A stretch of DNA of 64,000 bases, taken from assembly GCA_016871515.1 (NCBI GenBank), contig VHDE01000001.1, positions 17,434 to 81,433 on the forward strand, read 5' to 3'. The position numbers and the translations under genes were made by a program. Source of the stretch: Verrucomicrobiota bacterium (GTDB taxonomy: Bacteria; Verrucomicrobiota; Verrucomicrobiia; Limisphaerales; SIBE01). A model generated the notes under the pieces. The model made no database searches and was not told the origin of the DNA. It worked only from the letters and a program-made list of their open reading frames with translations. Shown here one piece after another: positions 35,209-44,797 of this stretch; the first letter of the stretch is position 1; the number at the start of each line of letters is the position of its first letter.

Positions 35209-36377
35209 GCAACCTTGCCCTCCATTCGGTGCTTTAAACGATGAATCACTATCTCGCTCACAAGATTTGACACGAACGTCACGAGAAAAAGCAGCGCGCC
35301 GGTCATGAAGAGCATCCGATAGTGCGGCCCGCCCACCACCGCTTCGAGGACCTCGGCCGCAATGGTGGCTGTAATCGTCCGAGTCGAATCAAAGATATTC
35401 CATGAAACGATGCTAGCGTTGCCACTGGCCATGAGAACGACCATTGTTTCGCCGATGGCTCGGCCAAAACCGAGAATCACCGCCGCAAGAATCCCTGGCA
35501 AAGCTGCCGGCAAGACAATTTTCCAAGCTGCTTCCCAACGCGACGAACCGAGAGCCAATGCCGCTTGCGTATAACTGCGCGGGACACTCGTGAGCGCGTC
35601 TTCAGAAATCGAAAACACCACCGGAATGACAGCCAATCCGAGCGCGATGCCGGCCACGAAAGCATTAAGCCGCGATTCATAACCAAAAATGTCTTGCAAC
35701 ACGCTCGCCATCACAATGAGCGCAAAGAAGCCAAGCACTACGGAGGGCACGCCGGCGAGCAGTTCGATCGCGGGCTTGATGATTTCTCGCAGTCGAACGG
35801 GCGCCAATTGTGAAACGAAAATGGAAGCGCCAATCGCCAAGGGAACGCTGAACAGAAGGGCAATCAGTGTGGTTTTGATGCTGCCAATAATGAGGGGCGC
35901 AATGTTGTACTTTGGGATTTGTGAAATAGGCTGCCAAATCGAGACCGGCTTTTCGTAATCGCTCCACTGGTAGGGAAAGATTAGGTAACGCCAGGCCGTC
36001 GTATTAACCGCTGCATCCTTGTCTTTGGGCGCTTCATCGGCTGTTTCGACTTTCAGTTCCATCAGCAATTTCATCGTCTCCCGATCCATTTCTTTGAATT
36101 GCGCTTCCGTCAGGTCCAAGTATTTCCGCAAGGCTTCGGGAGTGAGCTTATCCATCTCCTCCGGCGGAATGACTTTGCCCACCAGCGAACTGTTCATCTT
36201 TCCGAGAAAGATCGGCAGCGCTTCTCGTCCGACAAAAATGAAGATGAGGAAGACGGTCAGGATGGCTGAAAGCGAAACAAGGAAGATGAGTTTCTCGGCC
36301 AGCCATTCGGCAGGACGCGCCCGGTGTCCGCGCCGGATGGCCAGCCATGTCCTTGAGGTGGAAGTATTCAGTTGCAC
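35205..36377 (-). CDS. pstC: Phosphate ABC transporter permease PstC
   Basis: 390 residues, starting at GTG (36377). One membrane helix near 30-50 is followed by an unusual hydrophilic insertion of about 110 residues (roughly 55-160, rich in Glu, Lys and Met, with EEMDKLTPEALRKYLDL). The permease domain then starts at IAPLIIGSIKTTLIALL. LLAGVPSVVLGFFALIV and VPRSYTQAALALGSSRWEA are family blocks. The insertion makes it longer than E. coli PstC (319 residues); similar inserts occur in other PstC proteins, and its role is unknown. The palindromic element at 36381 abuts the start codon, so it could affect translation. Confidence 0.94.
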   Translation of the reverse strand: MQLNTSTSRTWLAIRRGHRARPAEWLAEKLIFLVSLSAILTVFLIFIFVGREALPIFLGKMNSSLVGKVIPPEEMDKLTPEALRKYLDLTEAQFKEMDRETMKLLMELKVETADEAPKDKDAAVNTTAWRYLIFPYQWSDYEKPVSIWQPISQIPKYNIAPLIIGSIKTTLIALLFSVPLAIGASIFVSQLAPVRLREIIKPAIELLAGVPSVVLGFFALIVMASVLQDIFGYESRLNAFVAGIALGLAVIPVVFSISEDALTSVPRSYTQAALALGSSRWEAAWKIVLPAALPGILAAVILGFGRAIGETMVVLMASGNASIVSWNIFDSTRTITATIAAEVLEAVVGGPHYRMLFMTGALLFLVTFVSNLVSEIVIHRLKHRMEGKVA

Positions 36378-36380
36378 AGC

Positions 36381-36499
36381 CCCCTCTCCCTAACTCTCTC
36401 CCCATCCGATGGGGAGAGGGAAAAGACCCCTATGCGGACTTCAGCGCCGACGCCTTGTTCCCTCTCCCCATCGGATGGGGAGAGGGTTAGGGAGAGGGG
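36381..36499. repeat. Nested palindromic element between pstS and pstC
   Basis: Two arms of about 41 bp (36381-36421 and 36459-36499), each containing ccccatcsgatgggg and ccctctcccta runs. Related to 22900-23022. It lies in the transcribed space between pstS and pstC, 4 bases from the pstC start, so its hairpin may set the ratio of binding protein to permease. Confidence 0.9.
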
Positions 36500-36565
36500 T
36501 AACTTTGATGGCATGCTTACAACATGAATCTCTTCATTCAGATGTGAATCGATTGGATCGTGCGG

Positions 36566-37426
36566 CTATTTTTGACGCAAGACTTCCGGCAGCGGGAAAT
36601 AGCCGACGTCCTTGACGAGCTTTTGGCCTTCCCCGCTGCGAATCCAATTCAGATAGGCAGCAACTTCACCCTTGTCCAGGGCGGGATTTACGTAAATGTA
36701 CAAATAACGCCAGATGGGATAAGTGCCTTTGACTACTGTTTCCTCAGTCGGTTCGATGGCAGGACTGCCTTCGTCTTTCTTAATGAGAAGGTGCTTGGCG
36801 CCCGTTCCGTAGGCTGCCCCACCGTAACCGATGCCATTCTTGTCCTTAGCCACCGCTTGCAGAACGGCGGCGGTTCCAGGCATCGTTTGCGCGCTGGCCA
36901 CGAAGTCTCGCCCCTTCAGGACGTTTTCTTTGAAGAATTCATAAGTGCCCGAGCTGTTCTCGCGGCTATACACGGTGATTGGAGCATTCGGCCCACCGAG
37001 ATCTTTCCAGTTTTTGATCTTGCCTGTGAAGATCGCTTCGACTTGAGGAAGACTTAGCTCTTTGATGGGATTCTCGGAATTGACGTAAACCGACAGTCCG
37101 TCCAGAGCGACTTTATATTCCGTCGGACGCTTGCCAAAAGCGCGAATGCAATTTTCGATTTCCCGGGGCCTGATCTTTCGAGAGGCATTGCAAAGGTCGG
37201 TCGTCTGATTTTGCAACGCGGCGAAGCCCGTGCCGGTGCCACCGCCTGTTATCTGGATTTTCGTCTCGGGTTTTTTCGTCATATAAACCTCAGCCCATTT
37301 CCGGGCGAGGATCACGAGTGTATCCGATCCTTTGGCTGTGATGGTGCCCGCATGAACGGCGTTGCCAAGGAGCAGCAAGGCCGTCGCAACTGTCAGTTTG
37401 CTTATCTGCTTATCGATTGCTTTCAT
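36566..37426 (-). CDS. pstS: Phosphate ABC transporter substrate-binding protein PstS
   Basis: 286 residues with a signal peptide (MKAIDKQISKLTVATALLLL, cleavage near VHAG). The phosphate-binding fold is clear: ITAKGSDT (28-35), ITGGGTGTGFAAL (59-71), VYSRENSSGTYEFF with the phosphate-contacting S/R/SGT residues, and GIGYGGAAY. The C-terminus has YLNWIRSGEGQKLVKDVGYFPLP, standard for PstS. It is periplasmic and delivers phosphate to PstC-PstA. The first gene of the pst-pho block; a porin gene lies 80 bases upstream on the same strand. Confidence 0.95.
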   Translation of the reverse strand: MKAIDKQISKLTVATALLLLGNAVHAGTITAKGSDTLVILARKWAEVYMTKKPETKIQITGGGTGTGFAALQNQTTDLCNASRKIRPREIENCIRAFGKRPTEYKVALDGLSVYVNSENPIKELSLPQVEAIFTGKIKNWKDLGGPNAPITVYSRENSSGTYEFFKENVLKGRDFVASAQTMPGTAAVLQAVAKDKNGIGYGGAAYGTGAKHLLIKKDEGSPAIEPTEETVVKGTYPIWRYLYIYVNPALDKGEVAAYLNWIRSGEGQKLVKDVGYFPLPEVLRQK

Positions 37427-37506
37427 AAAAACTCTTTTCTCCAGTTAAGCCTGCATATGTGTCGATTGCGTTAAGCTCGCGCGAACTTTTGGTTAATTGG
37501 CGGCCA

Positions 37507-38853
37507 TCAGAATTTCCATATCGCATCGAACAGCAGTCGGTGAGCCTGGCCGTCAGACCCGGAAGGCGATTCGTTAACGGCCTCGTACAGATAGTAGGTC
37601 AGGCTTAGGGTCAGCGAATCCAAAGGCGAGTAGGCCGCTCGGAGGTAATGGCCACGCAGATTTGTTCCTGGTCCATAACCCCGCCGTCCTCCGACCGGCG
37701 CCATTTCGTAAAAGGCCCCTGTGTCTGAATCCACAAACTCTTCGAACCAGGAGTCTGCCTCGAGCGTCTTCCATCGGTAAGTAAAGTCCCATGTTCTCCT
37801 CTTTCCGGACTTGCCGAATGTCGCGCCGACCGCATACCCTTGATTATCATTCTCGGCCGCAAAATTGTGCATGAACTCGCCGCCAACTCGGATTGGGAAT
37901 GCTCCAGAATACAGCGGGAATTTTTCCAGAGTGTAAGTGAGATACGCATCCGCGACGAGCGGATTGAAATGGAAAGCCGGCACGAAATCGGGAGCCGCCG
38001 CCGTGCCTCTGTTAACCCGCGTATTGCCGCGGTTCTGGTCGGGGACGTTCGCCGTCCCCAAGCTGTTTTTCCCCGTGACTGCCAAGCCCGCCAGACCAAT
38101 CGAAGTCTGGATTTTCGGCGTCCATGTCGATTCGAGGCGCGTTTGAGCTCCGACGAGAAACGGATCGTTGCTGCTGGCGCTCAGCTCATCCAAAACAAAA
38201 CCACCCAAGTTCAACCTCGCCGAGTGCTTGTCGTTAATCGTGCAGGCCCATTGCTGGGCGACGCCCTCCGGCGTGTAGTCAGGGTCGAAAACGAGTTCAG
38301 AAAATACAAATGGATTTTCCATCTTGCCGCCAATGAATGTTCCAGACCAATCGCCTGTCTTGATCGGCGACCACTTGGCATAAACCAAATCGATGAAGAT
38401 CCCTTTCTTGGCCCCGTTGTTGTCGAACGTTGTATTGCCCGAAACCGGATCGCTGACCCGGTCGACCGTGGTTCCTTCACCCGACGTCAATCGCATCCCA
38501 ACTTCAAAATCATCCATCATCACAGCGGTGAACCCAAGCCGCGCCCGGTAGCGAAAGCGGTTGCGATCGAGAAAATCGTCGATATGAATCTGATCGAAGC
38601 GCAAGCGCAGGTCGCCATTGATTCGAAAACTGTTCAGCCAGTCGGGCATGCCGCTCTTCACGGAATACGCTTCCTTGAAACCTTTATCGACTTCTTCGCG
38701 AAGCTCGTTGGCTTCTTTCACCGTGAGGATTCCTTTCTCGACCAGTTTATCGATGAGCGGATCCGATGATTGCGCATAAACGGAACCGTTGAGGGCCGTG
38801 CCCGCAAGAAGAACAGCCGCCGATAACGACCATCGAATAGTTTGGTTTTTCAT
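37507..38853 (-). CDS. Outer-membrane porin (putative porin family)
   Basis: 448 residues. Signal peptide: WSLSAAVLLAGTALNGSVYA, cleaved near AQSS. A short helical/coiled-coil region follows (DPLIDKLVEKGILTVKEANE). The remainder consists of alternating beta strands rich in aromatic and Gly residues (GDLRLRFDQ, FRYRARLGFTA) and ends in Phe (AIWKF), as expected for an outer-membrane beta-barrel. It resembles putative porins that are common in Verrucomicrobia. Being directly upstream of pstS, it may admit phosphate, but no phosphate-selectivity residues can be identified. Regulation with the pst genes is inference. Confidence 0.82.
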   Translation of the reverse strand: MKNQTIRWSLSAAVLLAGTALNGSVYAQSSDPLIDKLVEKGILTVKEANELREEVDKGFKEAYSVKSGMPDWLNSFRINGDLRLRFDQIHIDDFLDRNRFRYRARLGFTAVMMDDFEVGMRLTSGEGTTVDRVSDPVSGNTTFDNNGAKKGIFIDLVYAKWSPIKTGDWSGTFIGGKMENPFVFSELVFDPDYTPEGVAQQWACTINDKHSARLNLGGFVLDELSASSNDPFLVGAQTRLESTWTPKIQTSIGLAGLAVTGKNSLGTANVPDQNRGNTRVNRGTAAAPDFVPAFHFNPLVADAYLTYTLEKFPLYSGAFPIRVGGEFMHNFAAENDNQGYAVGATFGKSGKRRTWDFTYRWKTLEADSWFEEFVDSDTGAFYEMAPVGGRRGYGPGTNLRGHYLRAAYSPLDSLTLSLTYYLYEAVNESPSGSDGQAHRLLFDAIWKF

Positions 38854-38958
38854 TTATCAGGTTAAATTGTTGGTCTGATGTCCGTTAAATGCACTTTATG
38901 GCTCGTGCGTTACAGGCCAAGGGCTGTTCTGTTACGTTTGAGTGACAATTCGGATTTC

Positions 38959-39024
38959 CCATGAACCTGAAGGCAGGGCGCGTCATGGGCGCGATGCGCT
39001 AAACGTTGTTTCGGAGGTTCATGG
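38959..39024. repeat. Inverted AGGTTCATGG pair around a GGCAGGGCGCGTCA fragment
   Basis: ccatgaacct at 38959-38968 is the complement of aggttcatgg at 39015-39024. Just inside the left copy, 38972-38985 has the first 14 bases of the 27-bp arm found at 30426, 40944 and 52099. The rest of 38854-39187 (334 bases) holds no gene; a small GC palindrome (ggggacgccggtcccc) lies near 39069. Confidence 0.6.
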
Positions 39025-39187
39025 AGGCAATCCGCGAGATTTTGTTTCGAAGAAGCCTGTCCGTGAAACGGGGACGCCGGTCCCCGACCTGCAACATTCC
39101 GCGGCGAATCTGCCGGGCCGGAAGCCGGCGCGCCAATACCGGGTTCATGGCCCAATGTGTTGCCTGGGCGTTGAAGCGGAGAAAGCC

Positions 39188-40507
39188 TTAGACAGAAATA
39201 ATCGGCACGCGATGAATGACATTGCCGAGATAACCTTTGGGATTCCACGGTTGAACGAACGGTTGGGCCGAGCCTTCATTATCGAACGCTCGCGCCCAAA
39301 TCTCGTAATATCCCTTGCGCGGCAACTGCAGCTTCACTTCCCAGTCATACCAAGCGTACTTGTTGGCAGGTTCGGTCAGGCGGGCTTTCGTCCAGTGTAT
39401 GCCATAGTCGAGCGAGACCATGACCTTGCTGATCTTGCGTTCTCCGGCCCAGGCATGTCCGCGTGCCGTCCATCCTTCGCCTGCCTTGAAAGTGGTCTCG
39501 GCCTTCGGACTCGTAATGAGCGATTTCACCAGCGTCGAGGTGGCAACGACCATTTCGTTCTCGGACGGCTTCGATCCAGGAGCAATGGAATGGGCTGGGA
39601 CTCGGTACGAATAGCCCGACATGAATTCGGAGTCGTGGACCCGATCGCGGACCCCAATGCGATTAAGCCATTTTTGCATCGAACTTCCAATCCAGCCGGG
39701 GACGATCAATCGCGCTGGAAAGCCGTGCACTGGAGGCAAGGGTCGGCCATTCAATTTGAACGCAATCAACGTGTGTTCATCTAGCGCCTTTTCCAGAGGA
39801 ATGCCGCGCGAGAATTGCGGTTCGGCGCCGTGCGGCGGATCCTCGCCGTAATTAGCCAGGTAATTGGCGCCCGGTTTCAGTCCGGCGGCTTTCAAAACAT
39901 CCCGCAGCCGCACGCCTGTCCACTCGCTGCAAGCTACTGCGCCCCGATCCCACGGCGTCCCGCTGACCTTCGGAACGAAGTGCGCGCGTCCATTACCCGC
40001 GCATTCAAGAACAACTTTCAAACTCCTCGATGGAAATTGCTCCAGGTCACTCAACGAAAGCCGCAGTGCTTTGCGCACCTCGCCATCGATCGTGAGCGTC
40101 CATCCTTGAGCATCGCTCCGACGGGCGCGCTCCGGCATCAAGCCGTTATTGCGGACGAAGTGGCGCCCCGTCGGTGTCACGCTCGCATCCAGCAAATGCG
40201 GTGGAAACTCGCCGTTCAACGGTTCCTCCGAGTGAATGAGCATGTCTGGCTTCGCGAAGGTACTTGGCCTTTCGGCCGCCCAGGCGACCGGCAGGAAGCC
40301 GCGTCCAAACAAGCCTTTCCGGGCAGCGTCCGCACCGGCGCCGAACATGCCAAGCGCCGCGAGCATTCCAGCGCGGCCAAGCTGCTTGAGAAACCGGCGG
40401 CGGGCGACAATCGTATCAAATCGATCAATTGCTTGAGTCGATCCACTCTGATCGAGCAGTGTCTTCCGAAGGTCCTCCCAGGAGGTTTGTGAGGCGTGTT
40501 CTTTCAT
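39188..40507 (-). CDS. Sulfite oxidase-like molybdopterin enzyme, Tat-exported
   Basis: 439 residues. A twin-arginine export signal is visible: R36-R-R-F-L-K followed by a hydrophobic stretch (AGMLAALGMFGAGADA). Because it starts 36 residues in, the N-terminus has a cytoplasmic extension or a later start. The molybdenum ligand is C169 in VVLECAGNGR. Other blocks: SGTPWDRGAVACSEWTGVRL, GFPARLIVPGWIGSSMQKWL, and a C-terminal Ig-like dimerisation domain (GHAWAGERKISKVMVSLD). Oxidises sulfite or a related sulfur compound in the periplasm. No cytochrome subunit gene is adjacent. Some relatives act on other substrates, so the substrate is inference. Confidence 0.9.
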   Translation of the reverse strand: MKEHASQTSWEDLRKTLLDQSGSTQAIDRFDTIVARRRFLKQLGRAGMLAALGMFGAGADAARKGLFGRGFLPVAWAAERPSTFAKPDMLIHSEEPLNGEFPPHLLDASVTPTGRHFVRNNGLMPERARRSDAQGWTLTIDGEVRKALRLSLSDLEQFPSRSLKVVLECAGNGRAHFVPKVSGTPWDRGAVACSEWTGVRLRDVLKAAGLKPGANYLANYGEDPPHGAEPQFSRGIPLEKALDEHTLIAFKLNGRPLPPVHGFPARLIVPGWIGSSMQKWLNRIGVRDRVHDSEFMSGYSYRVPAHSIAPGSKPSENEMVVATSTLVKSLITSPKAETTFKAGEGWTARGHAWAGERKISKVMVSLDYGIHWTKARLTEPANKYAWYDWEVKLQLPRKGYYEIWARAFDNEGSAQPFVQPWNPKGYLGNVIHRVPIISV

Positions 40508-40766
40508 AAGCTTGATATCGAGCGGCCTGATTGCGTCTTGAGTAATGCGTCGCGCTGATGTCTGGGGCGCACTAAAAACGCGCTGCCGAGACGCTTGACA
40601 ACACGATTGGTCGGACCCTATGGGTTGTCAATGTTTGCCGTTGCCCTGGCACGGGCAGACCATCAAATCAAATGAACGGCGCGGCCCGGAGCCTCGGTAA
40701 GAACCGATTCCACTCGGTCCGTGATTTGGCCTGTGGGCGTGCGCCAACCCGTGAGCGCTGGACGCC

Positions 40767-40883
40767 ATGTCAGCAAAGACTGGTGTTTCCCATTGCCCCA
40801 TTTGCGGCAACTTTCGGGTGGCACAAGGGAACAAGTGGGACACGGTGGAACGCGTCCTTAGCAAGAGCCGGCACAATCACTGA
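40767..40883 (+). CDS. Possible 38-residue Cys-knuckle microprotein
   Basis: ATG to TGA, 39 codons, in the divergent space between the sulfite oxidase and chromate transporter genes. The product contains HCPICGNF, a CxxC zinc-knuckle half, followed by a polar helix (WDTVERVLSKSRHNH). Only one CxxC is present, so a zinc site would require a dimer or partner. The ribosome-binding site is weak (GGA). It could also be the end of a lost larger zinc-ribbon protein. Low confidence. The remaining upstream bases (40508-40766) show no other gene. Confidence 0.3.
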   Translation: MSAKTGVSHCPICGNFRVAQGNKWDTVERVLSKSRHNH

Positions 40884-40896
40884 AAACGCGCGACAG

Positions 40897-41072
40897 CTAA
40901 ATCGAAGCATAGGACATTGGTACGTTTCGGCTGCGGTGCCAATGGCAGGGCGCGTCACTCCGTGCGCGCCGTCGTCCAGCAAGAACGTAGTGCGAAATGC
41001 AAGTTACGGCGCGCACCGGAGTGACGCGCCCTGCCACCAACGTGTGTGCAGATATTGCCGGTCTCGATTTAG
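40897..41072. repeat. Composite repeat element upstream of chrA
   Basis: CTAAATCGAA-N8-CATTGG (40897-40920), then inverted 27/28-bp arms 40944-40970 and 41008-41035 around a 37-base spacer, then a terminal TCGATTTAG (41064-41072), which is the complement of the left motif half. The element is thus bounded by inverted ends. Its spacer (acgtagtgcgaaatgcaag) is homologous to that at 52127-52166. It ends 12 bases before the chrA start. Confidence 0.9.
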
Positions 41073-41084
41073 CTGCCTTTCGAC

Positions 41085-42254
41085 ATGACTGAGACGACGC
41101 CGCGCCTGCAACCGCTGAAGGAACTTGCCTTACTGTTCCTTCGGCTGGGAATCACCGCTTTCGGCGGACCGGCCGCCCACATCGCGATGATGGAGGATGA
41201 AGTGGTGCGCCGTCGGCAATGGCTGACGCGCGACGAATTTCTTGATCTCTTGGGCGCGACGAATTTGATTCCTGGTCCCAACTCGACCGAGATGGCGATT
41301 CACCTCGGGCGCTGCCGCGCCGGTTGGATGGGACTGCTTGTTGCCGGAGCAAGCTTTATTCTTCCCGCCGCGATTATCGTTACGGGCATTGCCTGGGCTT
41401 ACGTGCGCTATGGCAAGCTTCCCGAAGCTCAGGGCATTCTCTACGGCATGAAGCCTGTCATCGTCGCAATCGTTGTCCAGGCCCTCTGGCGTTTGGGCGG
41501 CACCGCTCTGAAATCGAGGCTCCTTGTATTTCTGGCCGCGGTAGCTGCCGCGCTAAATCTTGCCGGCGTCAACGAATTGATCGTGTTGTTTGGAATCGGC
41601 ATCCTTCCCGCCGTCATTCACGGAATGGGCCTCAAACGGAAAAGCCTGCCAACCCGGCTCCAGCTTTTTCTATGGGCCGGGCCTGCTGTGCCGCTGACCA
41701 CAGCAGTCAGCACCGCGGGCGTCACCGTGCCATTCAGTTTGTGGGGATTATTTCTTTTCTTTCTCAAAGTCGGCTCGGTGCTCTTTGGCAGCGGCTATGT
41801 GTTGTTAGCTTTTCTGCGCTCCGATCTCGTGGAGCGCTGGCGCTGGCTGACCGAGAGCCAGCTCCTGGACGCGATTGCTGTCGGCCAATTCACTCCTGGG
41901 CCGGTCTTCACCACCGCAACGTTTATCGGCTATATCCTGGGCGGACCAATCGCCGCCGCTGTGGCGACGATCGGGATCTTTCTGCCGGCCTTTCTGTTCG
42001 TTGCTATGAGTGGCCCGCTCATTCCAAAGCTTCGATCATCTCCGGTTGCAGGCGCGTTCCTGGATGGCGTTAACGTTGCCTCGCTTGCGCTCATGGCGGT
42101 CGTGACGCTGCAATTGGGCGCCGCTGCGCTGGTGGATTGGTTTACCGCCCTGTTGGGAGCAGTATCGGCGTTATTGTTGTTCCGCTTTCACATCAACTCA
42201 GCCTGGCTAGTGCTGGGCGGAGGCATCGGCGGCTTCCTTTGGTTGAAGGTTTGA
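41085..42254 (+). CDS. chrA: Chromate transporter (ChrA family)
   Basis: 389 residues with about ten to twelve membrane segments in two homologous halves, the long-chain CHR type. The first half has FLRLGITAFGGPAAHIAMM and GATNLIPGPNSTEMAIHLG; the second half repeats the pattern with FLKVGSVLFGSGYVLLAFL and AIAVGQFTPGPVFTTATFIG. Family members export chromate, probably by a proton antiport; some have other anion roles. The gene starts 12 bases after a palindromic element. Downstream is a decayed efflux locus. The ATG at 41085 precedes the first helix directly, so the start is good. Confidence 0.92.
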   Translation: MTETTPRLQPLKELALLFLRLGITAFGGPAAHIAMMEDEVVRRRQWLTRDEFLDLLGATNLIPGPNSTEMAIHLGRCRAGWMGLLVAGASFILPAAIIVTGIAWAYVRYGKLPEAQGILYGMKPVIVAIVVQALWRLGGTALKSRLLVFLAAVAAALNLAGVNELIVLFGIGILPAVIHGMGLKRKSLPTRLQLFLWAGPAVPLTTAVSTAGVTVPFSLWGLFLFFLKVGSVLFGSGYVLLAFLRSDLVERWRWLTESQLLDAIAVGQFTPGPVFTTATFIGYILGGPIAAAVATIGIFLPAFLFVAMSGPLIPKLRSSPVAGAFLDGVNVASLALMAVVTLQLGAAALVDWFTALLGAVSALLLFRFHINSAWLVLGGGIGGFLWLKV

Positions 42255-42416
42255 GCGGCGCCGCAACTTTGCGCACTTCTCGCATCGCGAACTCCGAAAC
42301 TCCGGAATTTCGAATAAACGGCTTGCTGTCGGATGAACGCTTGCGGTTAAATGCCCGCCGCTCCGCGCGGCTGTGCAAGTGCTGCAAGAGTCGATGGGGT
42401 GACGAAGCGGTCCGCG

Positions 42417-44797
42417 ATGTTTCTCGATGAGGCGATCAATCTCGTTCAGCCAGCTCTCCGAAGGCCATTAACAGTCATCGTTCTGGTTGTCGCAATCATG
42501 CTTGGGGCCGGGCTGGCACTGCGTGAGATGGCGCGGCGCATTTTTCCTCCACTCGGGATTCCGACGATTTATGTCGCGCAACCGTACGGCGGCATGGACC
42601 CGGCTCAGATGGAGGGTTACCTCACTTATTACTACGAATATCACTTCCTTTTCATCACGGGCATCGAGCATGTGGAATCGAAATCGATCCAGGGAAACGC
42701 GCTGATCAAATTGCAGTTCCATCCTGGCGCCGACATGTCGCAAGCGATGGCGGAGACCGTCGCGCAGGTCAATCGCTCGCGCGCCTTCATGCCGCCCGGG
42801 ACTGTTCCGCCATTCATCATACTTTTCGACGCCGGCAGCGTGCCGGTGGGCAACCTCGTTTTCTCGACCGAGAATCCCAATCGCACCGCCGGCCAAATGC
42901 AGGACGCCGCCCTCAATCTCGTGCGCCCCCTCTTCGCAACGCTGCCCGGCGTTTCTGCGCCCCCTCCATTTGGCGGGAGCGCGCGCAGCATCGTCGTAAG
43001 CGTCAAACCGGACCGTTTACATCCATTAATATTCCACTGTCGCTGCTCGGCGCTTTGTTCGCGCTCCATCTCACCGGCCAGTCGATCAACCTGATGACCC
43101 TCGGCGGATTGGCGCTGGCGGTTGGCATTCTGGTGGACATGTCCACCGTGGCGATAGAAAACATTCACGCGCACTTGGCCCAGGGTAAACACGTCGCGCG
43201 TGCGGTGGCTGACTCGGGCCGTGAAGTGGCGCTGCCGCTTCTCGTGGCCATGTTGTGCGGGCTAGCGGTCTTCATTCCGTCGTGCTTGATGGAAGGCGCG
43301 GCCAAGGCGCTGTTTGTCGCGCTTTCGCTCGCCGTTGGTTTTTCCATGGTCATTTCGTATTTGCTCGCCAGCAGTTTCGTGCCGGTCGCGTCGGTTTGGC
43401 TGATTCGAGCGCATCGTAAAGCCAAAATCGAGACAGCCGGGAAGACCGCGTCGGCTTTCGAGAATTTTCAGAATGCTTATGCCAGCTTGATAACACACCT
43501 TGTGAAGGTCCGCTGGGTTGTGGCCGTAGTTTGCCTGGCAGCCGCAGCCTTATTGATTCAGTTCATAGGCGGACGCCTGGGCACAGAGATTTTCCCTCGA
43601 GTTGACACGGGACAGCTTCAGTTGCGATTGCGCGCTCCCACCGGCACGCGTGTCGAGGGAACTGAAGCGATCGCGCTGGACGTGCTCAAACTCCTCGAGG
43701 CCGAGGCCGGCAAAGAGAACGTCGAGCTTACGCTCGGATTCGTCGGAGTGCATGCGCCGAGTTATCCGGTTAATCTGGTTTATCAATGGAATGGCGGTTC
43801 GGAGGAGGGTGTCCTGCAAGTGCAATTGAAACGCAGGGCAGCGGTGCGGATTGACGACTTGAAAGAGCGGTTGCGGCACAAACTGCGCGAGCAAATGCCG
43901 GTTGTCAGTTTTTCCTTCGAACCGAGCGACATTGTCAGTCGCGTGATGAGTTTCGGAGCTCCAACGCCCATCGAGGTAGCCGTGAGCGGTCCGAGCCTCC
44001 CCGCCAATCAAGCCTTTGCTGAGAAGATTCGCGAGAAGCTCGAAAGAATTTCATCCTTGCGCGACATTCAATATGGACAAGCGCTGGATTATCCCACGGT
44101 CGATGTAGCCATCAACCGCGAGAAAGCCGGTCTGATGGGCGTCAAGACAATCGATGTTTCGCGATCGCTTGTGGCCGCGACGGCGTCGAGCCGCTTCACA
44201 ACACCTGTGTATTGGGCGGATCCAAACAGCGGCGTGGCTTACCAGATTCAGGTGCAGATTCCGCAGCGGCAAATGAATTCAACCGAAGAAGTCAAAAACA
44301 TTCCCGCGGCGCGGCGCGAAGGAAAATCGATTTTGCTGCGCAGCGTGGCGAGTGTAACTGGCGGGACGGCGGTGGGCCAGTACGAGCGTTACAACATGCA
44401 ACGGCTGGTCACACTCACCGCGAACATTGAGGGCACGGACCTGGGCACGGCCGCACAGCAGATCACCGAAGCGATCAAGGAGGCTGGCGCTGCGCCTCGC
44501 GCGTCCAGGTGGCCGTGCGAGGCCAGGTATTGCCGATGCGCCAAATGCTCGAAGGTTTGCAGACGGGCTTGCTCCTGGCTGTGGTGGTCATCTTCCTGTT
44601 GCTGGCGGCGAATTTTCAATCACTTCGATTGTCGCTGGTGGTGATCGCAGCCGTGCCAGCCGTGATCGCGGGTGTGGTGCTCATCTTGTGGCTAACGGGA
44701 ACGACGGTGAACCTTCAATCGTTCATGGGCGCCATCATGTCGATTGGCGTAGCAGTGGCAAACGCGATTCTTCTGGTCACTTTTGCGGAACGGAGCC
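42417..44797 (+). pseudogene. RND efflux transporter, multiply disrupted
   Basis: Starts with [17 protein letters not shown] and an AcrB/CusA-like N-terminus ([20 protein letters not shown]). At about 43020 the sequence leaps from the porter domain ([11 protein letters not shown], normally residue ~200) to the TM4 region ([20 protein letters not shown], ~residue 350) in another frame, so about 150 codons are missing. It then reads well through GGLALAVGILVDMSTVAIENIH and the second porter domain, until a second frame change at about 44490. [16 protein letters not shown] continues in a third frame to the TM10-11 region ([16 protein letters not shown]), where it ends. About 60-100 C-terminal residues are absent. 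Non-functional. Confidence 0.85.

Noticed and set aside
37427-37506. Pho box upstream of pstS
   Set aside because: No CTGTCAT-type direct repeats with 11-nt periodicity are present; two GCTTAAC repeats exist but do not match the known operator.
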